This document shows positions 34,644 through 44,190 of a stretch of 58,470 nt of DNA, one piece after another. How positions within the stretch are numbered: the stretch's first letter is position 1; every line of letters begins with the position of its first letter. A program made the position numbers and the translations under genes. The notes under the pieces were generated by a model. The model was not told the DNA's origin. It did no database searches and saw nothing but the letters and a program-made list of their open reading frames with translations. This stretch comes from Gemmata sp. GTDB lineage: Bacteria; Planctomycetota; Planctomycetia; Gemmatales; Gemmataceae. The stretch is taken from assembly GCA_025055115.1 (NCBI GenBank), contig JANWYJ010000068.1, positions 1-58,470 on the forward strand, written 5' to 3'.

Positions 34644-35707
34644 CACGGCCCTCCGGAAGGGGGTGCTTGGTTCCAACTGGCCGCGGTGTCGTCGTTCAAA
34701 CCATGTCCGACCAGTTCGATGAAAACATCTTCGAGCGTCGGTTCGACCTTCTTGAGACTCAGAATGTGCCCGCCGGTCGTCACCAGATGTTGTACCACAG
34801 CCCCAATAACCGATTCTTCTACCAAGGCCACTTTCAGTTCCACGGTGGTGGGGGTGGTCGTTGCGGTCGCTTGGTGCACGCCGGACAATTGGCCGAGGGT
34901 GGACCAGCCATTGGTCCCGGGGGCCAGCCGCAATTCATAAAGCGGGTACTTCTGCACTTGCCGCTTGAGGTTGGCGGGCGTGTCGCAGGCCAGCACGCAG
35001 CCCTGGTCGATGATCGCCACGCGATCGCACAATTCCTCGGCCTCGGCCATGTAGTGGGTGGTCAGCAACAGCGTCCGCTGGGGTTTTTCTTGCATCCATT
35101 GGCGTAGGAACGCCCGAATCGCCCGGGCGCTGGTGACATCCAACCCCAAGGTTGGTTCATCCAAAAAGAGAATCTTCGGATCGGTGATAAAGCCGCGGCA
35201 GAAGTTCATTTTCTGCCGTTGCCCGGTCGACAGATAACTGATGCGGCTGGAGGCTTTTTCCGTCAGGCCGACCACAGCCAGCAACCGTTCGATCCGCTCG
35301 TAGGCCACCGCGGTGGGTACCCCGTAGATGCGTGCAAACAGCCACAGGTTCTCGCGCACATTGAGAATGCCGTAGCCACTGGATTCGCCCCCCGACACCA
35401 TGTTGATCCGTGGGCGAATGGCTTGGGCGTGCTGAACCACGTCCAAGCCATCCACTTCGGCGGTACCCGAAGTGGGAGCTAAAAGGGTGGTGAGGATTTT
35501 GATGAGGGTGGTTTTGCCCGCGCCATTGGGTCCGAGAAGCCCGAATAATTCTCCCGGTTGCACTTCGAGGGTAACGTCCTTGAGGGCGATAAATTCGCGC
35601 TCGGCGGTGTCAGCCGAGGCGGGAGATCGTGACCACGGCCAGCGCCTTGGACGGGCTTTACGATAAGTGCGGGTGAGTCGATGAGTACGAATCGCCGGGG
35701 GGTGCAT
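34643..35707 (-). CDS. ABC-2 exporter ATP-binding protein
   Basis: A 354-residue ATPase. Basic N-terminus of about 40 residues, then Walker [10 protein letters not shown] (about 60-68), the signature LSTGQRQKM instead of LSGGQ, Walker B ILFLDEPT, and the H-loop TTHYMAEAEELCDR. The C-terminal 100 residues form the DUF4162-like domain that ends with EPTLEDVFIELVG. The N-terminal basic extension is unusual in this family. Together with the overlapping permease gene this is a complete ABC-2 exporter. The 35708-36101 spacer should hold its promoter. Confidence 0.93.
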   Translation of the reverse strand: MHPPAIRTHRLTRTYRKARPRRWPWSRSPASADTAEREFIALKDVTLEVQPGELFGLLGPNGAGKTTLIKILTTLLAPTSGTAEVDGLDVVQHAQAIRPRINMVSGGESSGYGILNVRENLWLFARIYGVPTAVAYERIERLLAVVGLTEKASSRISYLSTGQRQKMNFCRGFITDPKILFLDEPTLGLDVTSARAIRAFLRQWMQEKPQRTLLLTTHYMAEAEELCDRVAIIDQGCVLACDTPANLKRQVQKYPLYELRLAPGTNGWSTLGQLSGVHQATATTTPTTVELKVALVEESVIGAVVQHLVTTGGHILSLKKVEPTLEDVFIELVGHGLNDDTAASWNQAPPSGGP

Positions 35708-36101
35708 GAGGTCATCTTAGTCGGGGTAGCCAGCATCCGGTAGCGGAGGTAATTTGGGCAAGCTCCTCGCCGCAGGAAGCCAGTGGCGTTCGGTCGGATT
35801 ACGAAGCGCACTTCACAAAAAATTGGCGAAGAAGGGGAATTGTTCCTTTTTTGGCCCAGCGCGAAATGCCGTTGATTTTCTCAAGAATCCTTGGAGGAAT
35901 CTTGACGTGGATTCGGGCAGACGTTACTAATCAGTCTACGTTCGGGACCCCCTCCAGAACCCAGCCGCTGGTCGCATCGGCCGCTCGCGAGAAGCCACTG
36001 GTCACCACCGCCAACCTGCGGACCGGTTGCGTCGTGGGCAACGTTGGTTGTCGGTGAGCGGATGCCTGCAGCGGTTCAACGTGCAACGAATCAGGTGCCT
36101 G
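35708..36101. other. Divergent intergenic region
   Basis: About 390 nt between the ABC ATPase (minus) and the FG-GAP surface protein (plus). It contains a good sigma70-like promoter towards the FG-GAP gene overlapping an inverted repeat (35881-35930), and a weak AT-rich hairpin with six T at about 35833-35852. Confidence 0.6.
35881..35930 (+). promoter_or_regulatory. Promoter with overlapping dyad for the FG-GAP protein
   Basis: TTGACG (35902-35907), 17 nt, TACTAA (35925-35930) is a good vegetative promoter. A near-perfect inverted repeat TCAAGAATCC (35881-35890) and GGAATCTTGA (35896-35905) reaches into the -35 box, as expected of a repressor site. The leader to ATG 36102 would be about 165 nt. 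Confidence 0.5.
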
Positions 36102-38534
36102 ATGACTCGTCGCGCGAACCGGCCCGCGCTGTGCGTGAAACCATTGGTGGTTGAACAACTCGAAGATCGCCTCACCCCCGCAGGTTCCGTCGTACCCGCG
36201 GGTGAATTCAATTGGACCCAATACAGCCCCAGCGGCGAACTTGGCCAACTCGTCTGGAACGGTGACACCCTCGTGTACCGCTCGCGTGTCGCCGGCAGTT
36301 GGCACGAGACGGAAGTGGCGTCGGCTGGCGGTTTTACGGCCAGCCAGTACCATACGCGCGATGCAGTTCAGAAAGCGTCGCAGACGGCCCAATTGGTCTT
36401 TACCACCGATGGGACGCCGCATGCGCTTTTCCTGGAAAAACAGTGGAATAGCAGCGTCAACCGGCATCAAACGCTCATTCAGCACTACGCCCGCACCACC
36501 ACGGGCTGGCAGTGGATCGAAACGATCACCCCGAATTGGACCAGCCAATGGGGGCCGAACAATCTGGTTGCAGCCGCCGGGCCGAATAACTCGATACACC
36601 TCATCTTTACAGAGACGAATGCCTTGGCCACGGGGGTGGGCAATTTCGGCACCGGCTTTTTGCACTACGCCACCAACGCCAGCGGACGGTGGCAGTTCAA
36701 CCGGATCGCCGAAACGGCCGACTTGAGTCAGGACGTTTGGTTCATGGGGGGGCGGTGGGCACCGCGTTTTCTCTCCTTGGCGGTTGATGCCCAAGGGTTC
36801 GCCCATGTTACCTATACACCCCAATTCTATATCGCCGGGGCCTTCTCCACGGTCCAAAGTACGCTGATGTACGCGACCAATCGCGGTGGTCGATGGTCGT
36901 CCCAGGTGGTCATGGCACCACAGGATGGCACCGCCGACGCCGGTTTGGGCGCCAGCATTGCCATTTCGCCCACCGGGCAGGTGGCCATCGCCAGTTACTA
37001 TGTCGATCGCTTCAACACTGGTTCGCCACAAAGCTCGCAGCTGTTGTATCACACATTGGTTCAGGGTTCCTGGCAGCGGAGCGTGGTGACCAGCACGCCG
37101 GATCGCTACGTCGCCGGCGATGGACCACGATTCACCGGCTTTGCCCCGCAGTTGTTCTTCGATGCGGCCGGCCGAGCGAATATCGTCTTTTCCGACGAAG
37201 CCGCCGAACACTTGCCGGTCAGTTTTGCCAACCAATTCGCCGGACAAATTCGCCTGGCCACCCTGCATGGCAGTACCTGGTCGTTGCAAACGATTTATCG
37301 GCAAAACGACCCTGTGCGGAATCAATTGTTCTATCCGGTCGCGGCCAGTTATCGCGGACAAATCACCTTCGCTGGCCTGGAAGCGGTCAGTAGCGTCGAT
37401 GCCAATCGCAATCCGACGCGTACCGACTTTGGCCTGGTGAACGTGAACACGCCCTACGGCTTGTCGGCGCCGCCACGGGTCACGGCCTCGACGCCACCGA
37501 CGCCTGCCACGACGCAACCGTTGCCGTCTTCTCCCCCGGTCGCGGCTCCGCCGATTGCGGGCAGTCAACGCACCACCAGCCCCACCGGTTGGGCCGTGGC
37601 CAACGACGCCGGTGTTCTTCCCTCCACCGTTTCGGTCTATCGACCTGATGGCAGTCTGGCGCTGCGTGTGGTGCCTTTTGGTGATGGCTATCGCGGCGGT
37701 GTGCGCATCGCTCGGGTCGACATCAACCGGGATGGTGTGCCTGATCTGATCACCGCCACCGGTCCTGGTATTGCTGCCCGCATTCGCATTTGGGACGGTG
37801 TCTCGGCGGCGCTGATGGCCGATTGGGAACCCTTCCCGGGATATCAAGGCGGGCTGTGGGTCGATGCCGGCGATATGGATGGCGACGGCATCCCCGATAT
37901 CGCCGTGGGCACCGATGGGGGTCTGTCGCCACATGTCAAGGTGTTCAGTGGTCGCCATCTCGGGGAATTGGCGAGTTTCTATGCCTATTTGCCCGGCTTC
38001 ATCGGCGGTGTGCGCGTGGCGATGGGCGATATCAACCGCGACGGTTTCGCCGATTTGGTCACCGCACCAGGATTTGGTGCCGGTCCGCATATTGCGATCT
38101 TTGACGGCCGGGCCTTGAGCCTGGGCTGGGGGCCACAGCGCCTCGCTAACGATTTCTACATCTTCGACCCCTCGATGCGCAGTGGTCTGAACATCGCTGT
38201 GGGCGATATTGATGGCGACGGTTATGCCGACCTCATCGCCGCACCACAAAGCGGCCCCGCCCACTTGCGGGTTGTCAGTGGTTATGGCCTGGCCGCTGGC
38301 GCAGGCGACATCAGTATTGCCAGTATGTACACCTGGGGCGCCCCCACAGGCTTGCGTGTGGCTGCGGTCGATGCCGATGGCGATGGCCGAACCGACATCA
38401 TCGCCACCACCACGACCCCCAATAACGGTCTGGTGGCCCGCTTCGCACCGCCCGCTTTGTTGGCCAATGATCCGTCGGTCGTGCAGTGGTTCCATCCCTG
38501 GCCGGGGCTGACCACAAGCGTGTATGTGGGCTGA
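36102..38534 (+). CDS. Surface protein with sialidase-like N-part and FG-GAP/VCBS repeats
   Basis: An 810-residue protein. The N-terminus carries LVVEQLEDRLTPAG (about 14-27), the exported-protein leader motif typical of Gemmataceae. Residues about 35-470 form beta repeats of six to seven blades (YASN/THxL/HYATN-type, for example FLHYATNASGRWQFNRIAE), a BNR/sialidase-like propeller. After a Pro/Thr linker (about 465-500) come five FG-GAP repeats with Asp-rich loops, about 530-770: DINRDGVPDLI, DMDGDGIPDIAVG, DINRDGFADLV, DIDGDGYADLI and DADGDGRTDII, all likely to bind Ca2+. I start at ATG 36102 because AGGTG precedes it. The stop codon is in an 18-bp tandem. Confidence 0.85.
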   Translation: MTRRANRPALCVKPLVVEQLEDRLTPAGSVVPAGEFNWTQYSPSGELGQLVWNGDTLVYRSRVAGSWHETEVASAGGFTASQYHTRDAVQKASQTAQLVFTTDGTPHALFLEKQWNSSVNRHQTLIQHYARTTTGWQWIETITPNWTSQWGPNNLVAAAGPNNSIHLIFTETNALATGVGNFGTGFLHYATNASGRWQFNRIAETADLSQDVWFMGGRWAPRFLSLAVDAQGFAHVTYTPQFYIAGAFSTVQSTLMYATNRGGRWSSQVVMAPQDGTADAGLGASIAISPTGQVAIASYYVDRFNTGSPQSSQLLYHTLVQGSWQRSVVTSTPDRYVAGDGPRFTGFAPQLFFDAAGRANIVFSDEAAEHLPVSFANQFAGQIRLATLHGSTWSLQTIYRQNDPVRNQLFYPVAASYRGQITFAGLEAVSSVDANRNPTRTDFGLVNVNTPYGLSAPPRVTASTPPTPATTQPLPSSPPVAAPPIAGSQRTTSPTGWAVANDAGVLPSTVSVYRPDGSLALRVVPFGDGYRGGVRIARVDINRDGVPDLITATGPGIAARIRIWDGVSAALMADWEPFPGYQGGLWVDAGDMDGDGIPDIAVGTDGGLSPHVKVFSGRHLGELASFYAYLPGFIGGVRVAMGDINRDGFADLVTAPGFGAGPHIAIFDGRALSLGWGPQRLANDFYIFDPSMRSGLNIAVGDIDGDGYADLIAAPQSGPAHLRVVSGYGLAAGAGDISIASMYTWGAPTGLRVAAVDADGDGRTDIIATTTTPNNGLVARFAPPALLANDPSVVQWFHPWPGLTTSVYVG

Positions 38535-38561
38535 GTTTCGGCGGTGGGCTGAGTTTCGGCG
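38526..38561. repeat. 18-bp perfect tandem over a stop codon
   Basis: Exact copies at 38526-38543 and 38544-38561. The stop TGA of the FG-GAP gene lies in the left copy and is repeated in the right one. Confidence 0.97.
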
Positions 38562-38868
38562 CTGCCTCGGTCGGGGGAACTCCGTCGTGCCGCTGCGTTG
38601 GCCAGGGCGGAAATCCTCCCCCGCGTTGAAGGGCCAGGCTGCACCGCCCCTCTTCCCAACCCCCGTGTCCACAGCCGGCCCGCGGCCGATCGGAGGACTT
38701 GGCAGCCTCTCTGGGCGCAAATCCGCAAGCGCCCCAGGAGCGGTTCTGCGAGCAGCAGAAGCGGCTTTCCGCCGGTTCGTTTCCAACCGCACATAACCGG
38801 TTGCCAGCAGAGCCGTTACGCCGTTACGATAAACAGCACCAGTATTCCTTCCGGCAATGGATGGGTTC
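38535..38868. other. Intergenic region before the CBM9-cytochrome fusion
   Basis: About 330 nt. It starts with the 18-bp tandem; the remainder is GC-rich and featureless except for a doubled CCGTTACG just before the next gene. No clear promoter seen. Confidence 0.5.
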
Positions 38869-41800
38869 ATGGCACGCCGCGTTATTGCGATCACGCTTCT
38901 TATCGCTTCAGCCTGCCTTTTCACCGCGGCAGGCGAAAGGACCTCGCCTTCTGCCGCGGCGGACCATCCGATTCCCGCACCGCTGAAAAAGGCACCGCCG
39001 CGCGAATTTGTTTGCGCATGGGCCGACACGCCCCTCACGATTGATGGCGTTGCGGATGAACCGGCCTGGAAGCATGCCCCACCGATCACCACATTTCACC
39101 TTCCGTGGTTAGGCGATCAGGCCCGCCTGGCCCGCACTGCGACCACCGCCCGGCTGCTGTGGGATCGCGAGTACCTCTACTTCCATGCCGAAATGGAGGA
39201 CTCAGATCTGTTCGCCGACATTACCGAACACGATGGCGCTTTGTGGAAGAACGATGTCTTCGAACTCTTCTTGCGCCCGGATCGTGAGAAAACGGGTTAT
39301 TATGAATTCCAAGTCTCGGCCGCCAATACTCGGTTCGATGCCTTCTATCCCCTCTATGATCTGGGGACTTTGGAGAATCAGGCGAAGGTGGGGCGATTTC
39401 GCCTGGAAACCCAGGTGAAGCTGCGTGGTACACTCCATCAGCGCGAGGATAGCGACCGTGGTTGGAGTGTGGAGGGCCGCATACCGTGGACCGACTTCCG
39501 CCGCACCGGTGGCCGCCCCGTACCGGGTGAAAAATGGTTGTTCAACCTCGCCCGCTTCGATTACAACAGCCGCTGGAAGGAACCCGAAATCTCCTGCATT
39601 GCCCCCATCGTCACCAAGAAGATTCCCCCGTTCTTCCATCAGACCGACGACTACGCCACCCTGACTTTTGCCGGCCCCGATGCGCAAACCGCCAAGCCCC
39701 GGGGGATCGAACAGCGTGAACCCCTCACCACCAGCACGGTGAAGGGTTTCCCTGATCCGCCGCGGCCGTTCGTGGCCACGCGGGTTTTGGATGGCTACCG
39801 GCCCGAGCATCCGATCATCACCGTGCGTATTCCCGGGACGCACGAGATGCTCGTGATCACGCAACCGCGCCCCTACGCGGCCACCACGCTGTGGCGGTTC
39901 CCCTTTGACGCCAAGACCACGGCCCGCGACGCCGTTCGTCTCCTGGAGACCCCCCACGGCGGCACCGCCTACGACATCGCCTTCCATCCGCAGTGGAAGA
40001 AGAATGGTTATGTCTACATCGGCTGGAACGGCCAACGCCCCTCCGACAAGCACAAACGTAGCATCATCAGCCGCTATACCATGACCACCCAGCCGCCCTA
40101 CACCATCGATCCGAAAAGTGAAAAGGAAATCATCTCGTGGGAATCGGATGGGCACAATGGCTGCGCCCTCTGCTTCGACGATACGGGCTTGCTGTATGTG
40201 ACCAGTGGCGATGGCACTTCCGACTCCGATACCAACCTCACCGGGCAACGCACCGACCTGCTGCTGGCGAAAGTGCTTCGCATCGACGTGGACCATCCCG
40301 CGGCGGGGAAAGCCTACGGGATTCCCCCGGACAACCCCTTTGTCGACCAACCCGGCTTTGCCCCGGAAACCTGGGCGATGGGCCTGCGCAACCCCTGGCG
40401 GATCACCTTCGATGCCGAATCGCGGCAACTGTGGGTCGGACAAAACGGCCAAGACCTCTGGGAACAAGCCTATCTGGTGAAAAAGGGCGCTAACTACGGC
40501 TGGAGCGTGATGGAAGGCAGCCACCCCTTTCATCCGAATCGCCCCGCCGGACCCAAACCGTTTACCCCGCCGACCGTGGAACACCACCACTCCGAAGCCC
40601 GCTCGCTGACCGGCGGCGTGGTGTATCGCGGCCAGAAATACCCACAGCTCCGCGGTGCCTACATCTACGGCGATTACAGTACCGGCCACATCTGGGCCGT
40701 GAAGCACGACGGGACAAAGATCGTCTGGCATGAGAAGATCGCCATCACGTCCCTGAAGATCACCGGTTTCGCCTTCGACCCGCACGGGGAGTTGCTCATC
40801 TGCCACCATGCCCCCGCCGGCGATGGCGGCTTTTTCACCCTCACCCCCAACACGGCCCAGGCCGACACGTCCTTCCCCAAGACCCTCAGCGCCAGTGGGC
40901 TATTCGATTCCGTGAAAGACCACCGGATGAAACCAGGTGTCATTCCGTATTCGGTGAATGCCCCGTTCTGGTCGGATGGTGCCCACAAAGAACGCTTCAT
41001 GGCCATTCCGCAAGGAACCATCGCCTACACGCGCCACAATGGCTGGAACTTCCCCGATCAGACCGTGCTCATCAAAAGCTTTGCATTGGAAATGACTGAA
41101 GGCGATCCCACCAGCCGCCGGTGGATCGAAACCCGCTTTCTGACCAAGCAGCAGGGGGAGTGGTACGGCTACTCCTACCGCTGGAACCCCGAGGGGACCG
41201 AAGCCACACTGGTTGAAGCCCACGGCGCCGACGTCACCTTCTCCATCCGCACCCCCACCGGCGTGCGCCAACAGCCCTGGCACTACCCCAGCCGCGCTGA
41301 ATGTATGGTCTGCCATAGCCGTGCCGCCAACTTCGTCTTGGGGTTATGCGAAATCCAAATGAACAAAGATCACACCTACCCCAACGGCCGCACCGATAAC
41401 CAACTGCGCGTTCTGGAGCATCTGGGCTTGCTGACGGTCGATTGGGCGCGCGAAGTGGGCGCGGCCACCGATGCCGCCGAACAGCAACAACCCCACCAGC
41501 GCACCGCCAAGCCCAGCCCGCTGCTGTGGACTGCGCCGGAGCAACTGCCCCGACTGCCCAACCCCTTCGACCGCACGCAGCCGCTCGAACAGCGCGTCAA
41601 AGCCTACTTGCACAGCAATTGTGCCAGTTGCCATGTCGAAGCCGGTGGCGGCAACGCGTCTATGCAATTGCACTTCGCCACACCCTGGGACAAAATGCGG
41701 CTGATCGACGCCAAACCGGTTCACTCCACATTCGATCGGCCCGACGCCCGCCTCATCGCCCCGGGCGACCCAGAGCGCAGTGTCCTTTTGCATCGCCTCC

Positions 41801-41907
41801 GCGTGCGTGGGCCTAATAGCGGCCAGATGCCGCCGCTGTCCACCTATCGCGTCGATACCGCGGGGGTGGAGTTGCTGACTGAATGGTGTCGCCAGCTGAA
41901 AAAATGA
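38869..41907 (+). CDS. CBM9 / sugar-dehydrogenase propeller / cytochrome c fusion protein
   Basis: A 1012-residue exported protein (signal peptide about 4-20, VIAITLLIASACLFTAAG). Domains in order: CBM9-type carbohydrate-binding fold (about 45-235, with LTIDGVADEPAWKHA and WKNDVFELFLRP); a PQQ-dependent sugar dehydrogenase-like six-bladed propeller (about 300-640, with DGHNGCALCFD, WAMGLRNPWRITFD and YGWSVMEG); a repeat-containing region with planctomycete cytochrome motifs CMVCH (about 812) and CASCH (about 917). Electrons from a sugar oxidised in the propeller could leave through the heme. Start: ATG 38869 has GGATGG upstream; ATG 38857 four codons earlier is possible. The stop is followed by an 18-bp tandem. 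Confidence 0.88.
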   Translation: MARRVIAITLLIASACLFTAAGERTSPSAAADHPIPAPLKKAPPREFVCAWADTPLTIDGVADEPAWKHAPPITTFHLPWLGDQARLARTATTARLLWDREYLYFHAEMEDSDLFADITEHDGALWKNDVFELFLRPDREKTGYYEFQVSAANTRFDAFYPLYDLGTLENQAKVGRFRLETQVKLRGTLHQREDSDRGWSVEGRIPWTDFRRTGGRPVPGEKWLFNLARFDYNSRWKEPEISCIAPIVTKKIPPFFHQTDDYATLTFAGPDAQTAKPRGIEQREPLTTSTVKGFPDPPRPFVATRVLDGYRPEHPIITVRIPGTHEMLVITQPRPYAATTLWRFPFDAKTTARDAVRLLETPHGGTAYDIAFHPQWKKNGYVYIGWNGQRPSDKHKRSIISRYTMTTQPPYTIDPKSEKEIISWESDGHNGCALCFDDTGLLYVTSGDGTSDSDTNLTGQRTDLLLAKVLRIDVDHPAAGKAYGIPPDNPFVDQPGFAPETWAMGLRNPWRITFDAESRQLWVGQNGQDLWEQAYLVKKGANYGWSVMEGSHPFHPNRPAGPKPFTPPTVEHHHSEARSLTGGVVYRGQKYPQLRGAYIYGDYSTGHIWAVKHDGTKIVWHEKIAITSLKITGFAFDPHGELLICHHAPAGDGGFFTLTPNTAQADTSFPKTLSASGLFDSVKDHRMKPGVIPYSVNAPFWSDGAHKERFMAIPQGTIAYTRHNGWNFPDQTVLIKSFALEMTEGDPTSRRWIETRFLTKQQGEWYGYSYRWNPEGTEATLVEAHGADVTFSIRTPTGVRQQPWHYPSRAECMVCHSRAANFVLGLCEIQMNKDHTYPNGRTDNQLRVLEHLGLLTVDWAREVGAATDAAEQQQPHQRTAKPSPLLWTAPEQLPRLPNPFDRTQPLEQRVKAYLHSNCASCHVEAGGGNASMQLHFATPWDKMRLIDAKPVHSTFDRPDARLIAPGDPERSVLLHRLRVRGPNSGQMPPLSTYRVDTAGVELLTEWCRQLKK

Positions 41908-41913
41908 ACCGGC

Positions 41914-41949
41914 TTCTCTGGCCCTCCCCAGTTCTCTGGCCCTCCCCAG
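41914..41949. repeat. 18-bp perfect tandem in a 49-nt spacer
   Basis: Exact copies at 41914-41931 and 41932-41949, taking up most of the space between the stop at 41907 and the next ATG at 41957. Confidence 0.97.
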
Positions 41950-41956
41950 CGTTGCT

Positions 41957-43081
41957 ATGCTCAATGCCGATCTGATCGCGGCCCGCCGGGCGGATATCGA
42001 CGCCAAACAGCAGCAAGTCGCCGACGTTCTGGCGGCGATGAACTGCGAAGCGGCCCTGCTGCTGATGCCTGCGCATGTCGCGTGGTTCACCGCGGGCTTA
42101 ACCGTTCGCGGACTGATCGCCGATTCCGAACGCCCCGGTATCTTCACCAATGGCCGGCAACGGTGGCTACTGTGTTCCAACATCGACAGCCAACGGTTCT
42201 TCGATGAAGAAATCGACCAACTCGGTTTTCAACTCAAGGAGTGGGCATGGTATGGCGGTCGCTCGGAGCTGTTGGCCAACGTGACGGCCGGGCGGGTCGT
42301 CGCCGCCGACCGACCCTTTCCCCATGTGCCTTTGCTCAACGATCGTTTACGCCCTTTCGTTCGGGTGCTCACCGCGTATGAACAGCAGCGCTACTTCGCG
42401 CTGGGCCGCTGGGTGGCCCACGCGGTCGAAGCGACGGCCCGGACCCTGCGCCGGGGCGAAACCGAGGAGGAAATCGCGGGGCAACTCGGCCACCGGTTAT
42501 TGCACCATGGCATTCATCCCGCAGCCCTCAGTGTCACGGCCGACGATCGGGCGGTGAAATTCCGCCGCACCGGCTTCTCCACGGCCCCGGTGACGCGCTC
42601 CTGCGTCGTCCAAGCCACAGGAGAATGGGAAGGCCTGTTTGTCACCGCGGCGCGGACGGTTTGCTTCGGCCCCCCGACCGACGAATTCCGCATCGCCCAT
42701 GAGGCCACTGTGAAACTCGCCGCCGTCTATCGCTCCTACACTGAACCGGGAGCGACCATTGCCTCCGTGGCTGATGTCGCGTCGATTCTCCTGGCTAATA
42801 CCCCCTTGGAATTCGATGGCCGCATGAGCCAACCCGGTTACGGGGCCGGGCGTTTCCCCGCGGAAGAACTCCGCCGCGCCGGCCGCGACGAACCGTTTGT
42901 CGTCGGTCAGGCGCTGCTGTGGCAACCGCGGATCGGACCGGCCGCCAGTGTCGATACGCTATTGGTCACCGCAACCGGTTGCGTCCCCGTGACCCCGCCG
43001 CTGGAGTGGCCGTTCAAGCGAATCACCGTCCGCGGCGTCACCACGGATATCCCGGACCTGCTCATCCGCACCGACGAGTGA
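41957..43081 (+). CDS. M24-peptidase-fold protein lacking metal ligands
   Basis: A 374-residue protein with the two-domain plan of Xaa-Pro aminopeptidases: an N-terminal creatinase-like domain (about 1-135, AALLLMPAHVAWFTAGLTVRG pattern) and a C-terminal pita-bread fold (about 140-374, RRGETEEEIAGQLGHRLLHHG and ARTVCFGPPTDEFRIAHEA). In active members the second block reads D-x-T-R-T and later carries two Asp, His and Glu metal ligands; here T-A-A-R-T stands instead and I see no substitute set, so it is probably not an active metalloprotease. It could bind peptides or be a regulator. It follows the CBM9 fusion after 49 nt and could be co-transcribed. Confidence 0.75.
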   Translation: MLNADLIAARRADIDAKQQQVADVLAAMNCEAALLLMPAHVAWFTAGLTVRGLIADSERPGIFTNGRQRWLLCSNIDSQRFFDEEIDQLGFQLKEWAWYGGRSELLANVTAGRVVAADRPFPHVPLLNDRLRPFVRVLTAYEQQRYFALGRWVAHAVEATARTLRRGETEEEIAGQLGHRLLHHGIHPAALSVTADDRAVKFRRTGFSTAPVTRSCVVQATGEWEGLFVTAARTVCFGPPTDEFRIAHEATVKLAAVYRSYTEPGATIASVADVASILLANTPLEFDGRMSQPGYGAGRFPAEELRRAGRDEPFVVGQALLWQPRIGPAASVDTLLVTATGCVPVTPPLEWPFKRITVRGVTTDIPDLLIRTDE

Positions 43082-43196
43082 CGTACTGAGGGGCTGGCAC
43101 GAATTGAGACAATCTGTACACTTTCCCCCCTTTCCGTTCCTCTACAACAACTCCGCTGGCACATCCTGCGCCGGACCTCACTCCAGGAGACATCCG

Positions 43197-43868
43197 ATGT
43201 ACCGCATGGTTGGTGTACTGACCGTGGGCCTGTTGACGGTAGCCGTAGCTCACGCCCACTTCCCCTTCATTGTGCCCGATGAGAAGGGAGAATCGGCCAA
43301 AGTGGTTTTCAGTGATACCCTCGACCCCGATGAAAACGTCAACATCGAGAAAATCGCCAACACGAAACTGACGCTGCGTACGGTGGCCACAGGCCAGGAT
43401 ACCCCCTTGGATTGGAAAAAAGGCCCTTCGTTTTATGCGGTCAATCTTCCGGGCAGCGGGGATCGCATCATCTTCGGCATGACGGATTATGGCGTTCTGC
43501 AAAAAGGTGATGCTCCTCCGTTCAAGCTCGTGTACTTCCCCAAAGCCGTGATCGGCAAGGCGAATGCCCAACCGATCGGCGACAAACAGCCGTTGGAAGT
43601 CGTTGCTGAAGGCGGCAGTGGCAAGGTCCGCTTCCGGGTTCTGGCGCTGGGGCAACCGGTGCCGGAAGCCGAAACCACAGTGCTCCTGCCCACCGGCGAA
43701 AAGAAAGCCGTGAAAACGGATAAAGACGGCTATACGCCACCGTTTGAAGGCGCGGGTCGCTATGCCGTCTACACCAAACTCATCGAGGCGAAGAAGGGCG
43801 AACACGCCGGCAAGAAATACGACGAAATCCGCAATTACGCGACCCTGGTGTGCAACATCACCAAGTAG
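43197..43868 (+). CDS. Secreted DUF4198-like protein
   Basis: A 223-residue exported protein. Signal peptide about 5-18; the mature part starts HAHFPFIVPDE, and DUF4198-type proteins share this His-rich beginning. The rest is beta-rich (KVVFSDTLDPDENV, GSGDRIIFGMTDYG, FEGAGRYAVYTKLIE). Relatives sit near nickel/cobalt transporters and may handle metals outside the cell; this is uncertain here since no transporter is adjacent. A GGAG site lies before ATG 43197. An upstream in-frame start at 43104 has no support. Confidence 0.7.
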   Translation: MYRMVGVLTVGLLTVAVAHAHFPFIVPDEKGESAKVVFSDTLDPDENVNIEKIANTKLTLRTVATGQDTPLDWKKGPSFYAVNLPGSGDRIIFGMTDYGVLQKGDAPPFKLVYFPKAVIGKANAQPIGDKQPLEVVAEGGSGKVRFRVLALGQPVPEAETTVLLPTGEKKAVKTDKDGYTPPFEGAGRYAVYTKLIEAKKGEHAGKKYDEIRNYATLVCNITK

Positions 43869-44190
43869 TTGTTCAGTCCCCGCACAGATGCTGACCACTG
43901 CGGCGGGCCGCCTTGTGCCCCGGTGGCCCGCCGGACGTTCGTTCACCGGCCTTCTTCCCGTCTCGCGGCCCCGTTGAAGCAGGCTTCGTACCCCCCCGCC
44001 TACTATCCCAGCGCCAATAACCTACTATCCCAGCGCCAATAACCACCATAATTCCTCCAATCGCTACAATCAGACTCTCCGCCCCGACGTTTTCCGCAAA
44101 ATCGCTACAACCCTCCTTGCGCGCATGTCACGGTGATAACAAGTTTGCGGATAAGTGAGAACTCTCGGAAAATCGGGAAAGGATCGAAAA
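43869..44190. other. Intergenic region before the methyltransferase
   Basis: About 320 nt. A 22-bp tandem at 43999-44042 and a doubled AATCGCTACAA (44059-44069 and 44100-44110, offset 41). The stretch 44130-44190 is AT-rich and likely holds the promoter of the methyltransferase, but no clear box pair. Confidence 0.55.
43999..44042. repeat. 22-bp perfect tandem
   Basis: Exact copies at 43999-44020 and 44021-44042, followed by two bases of a third copy. Confidence 0.97.
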
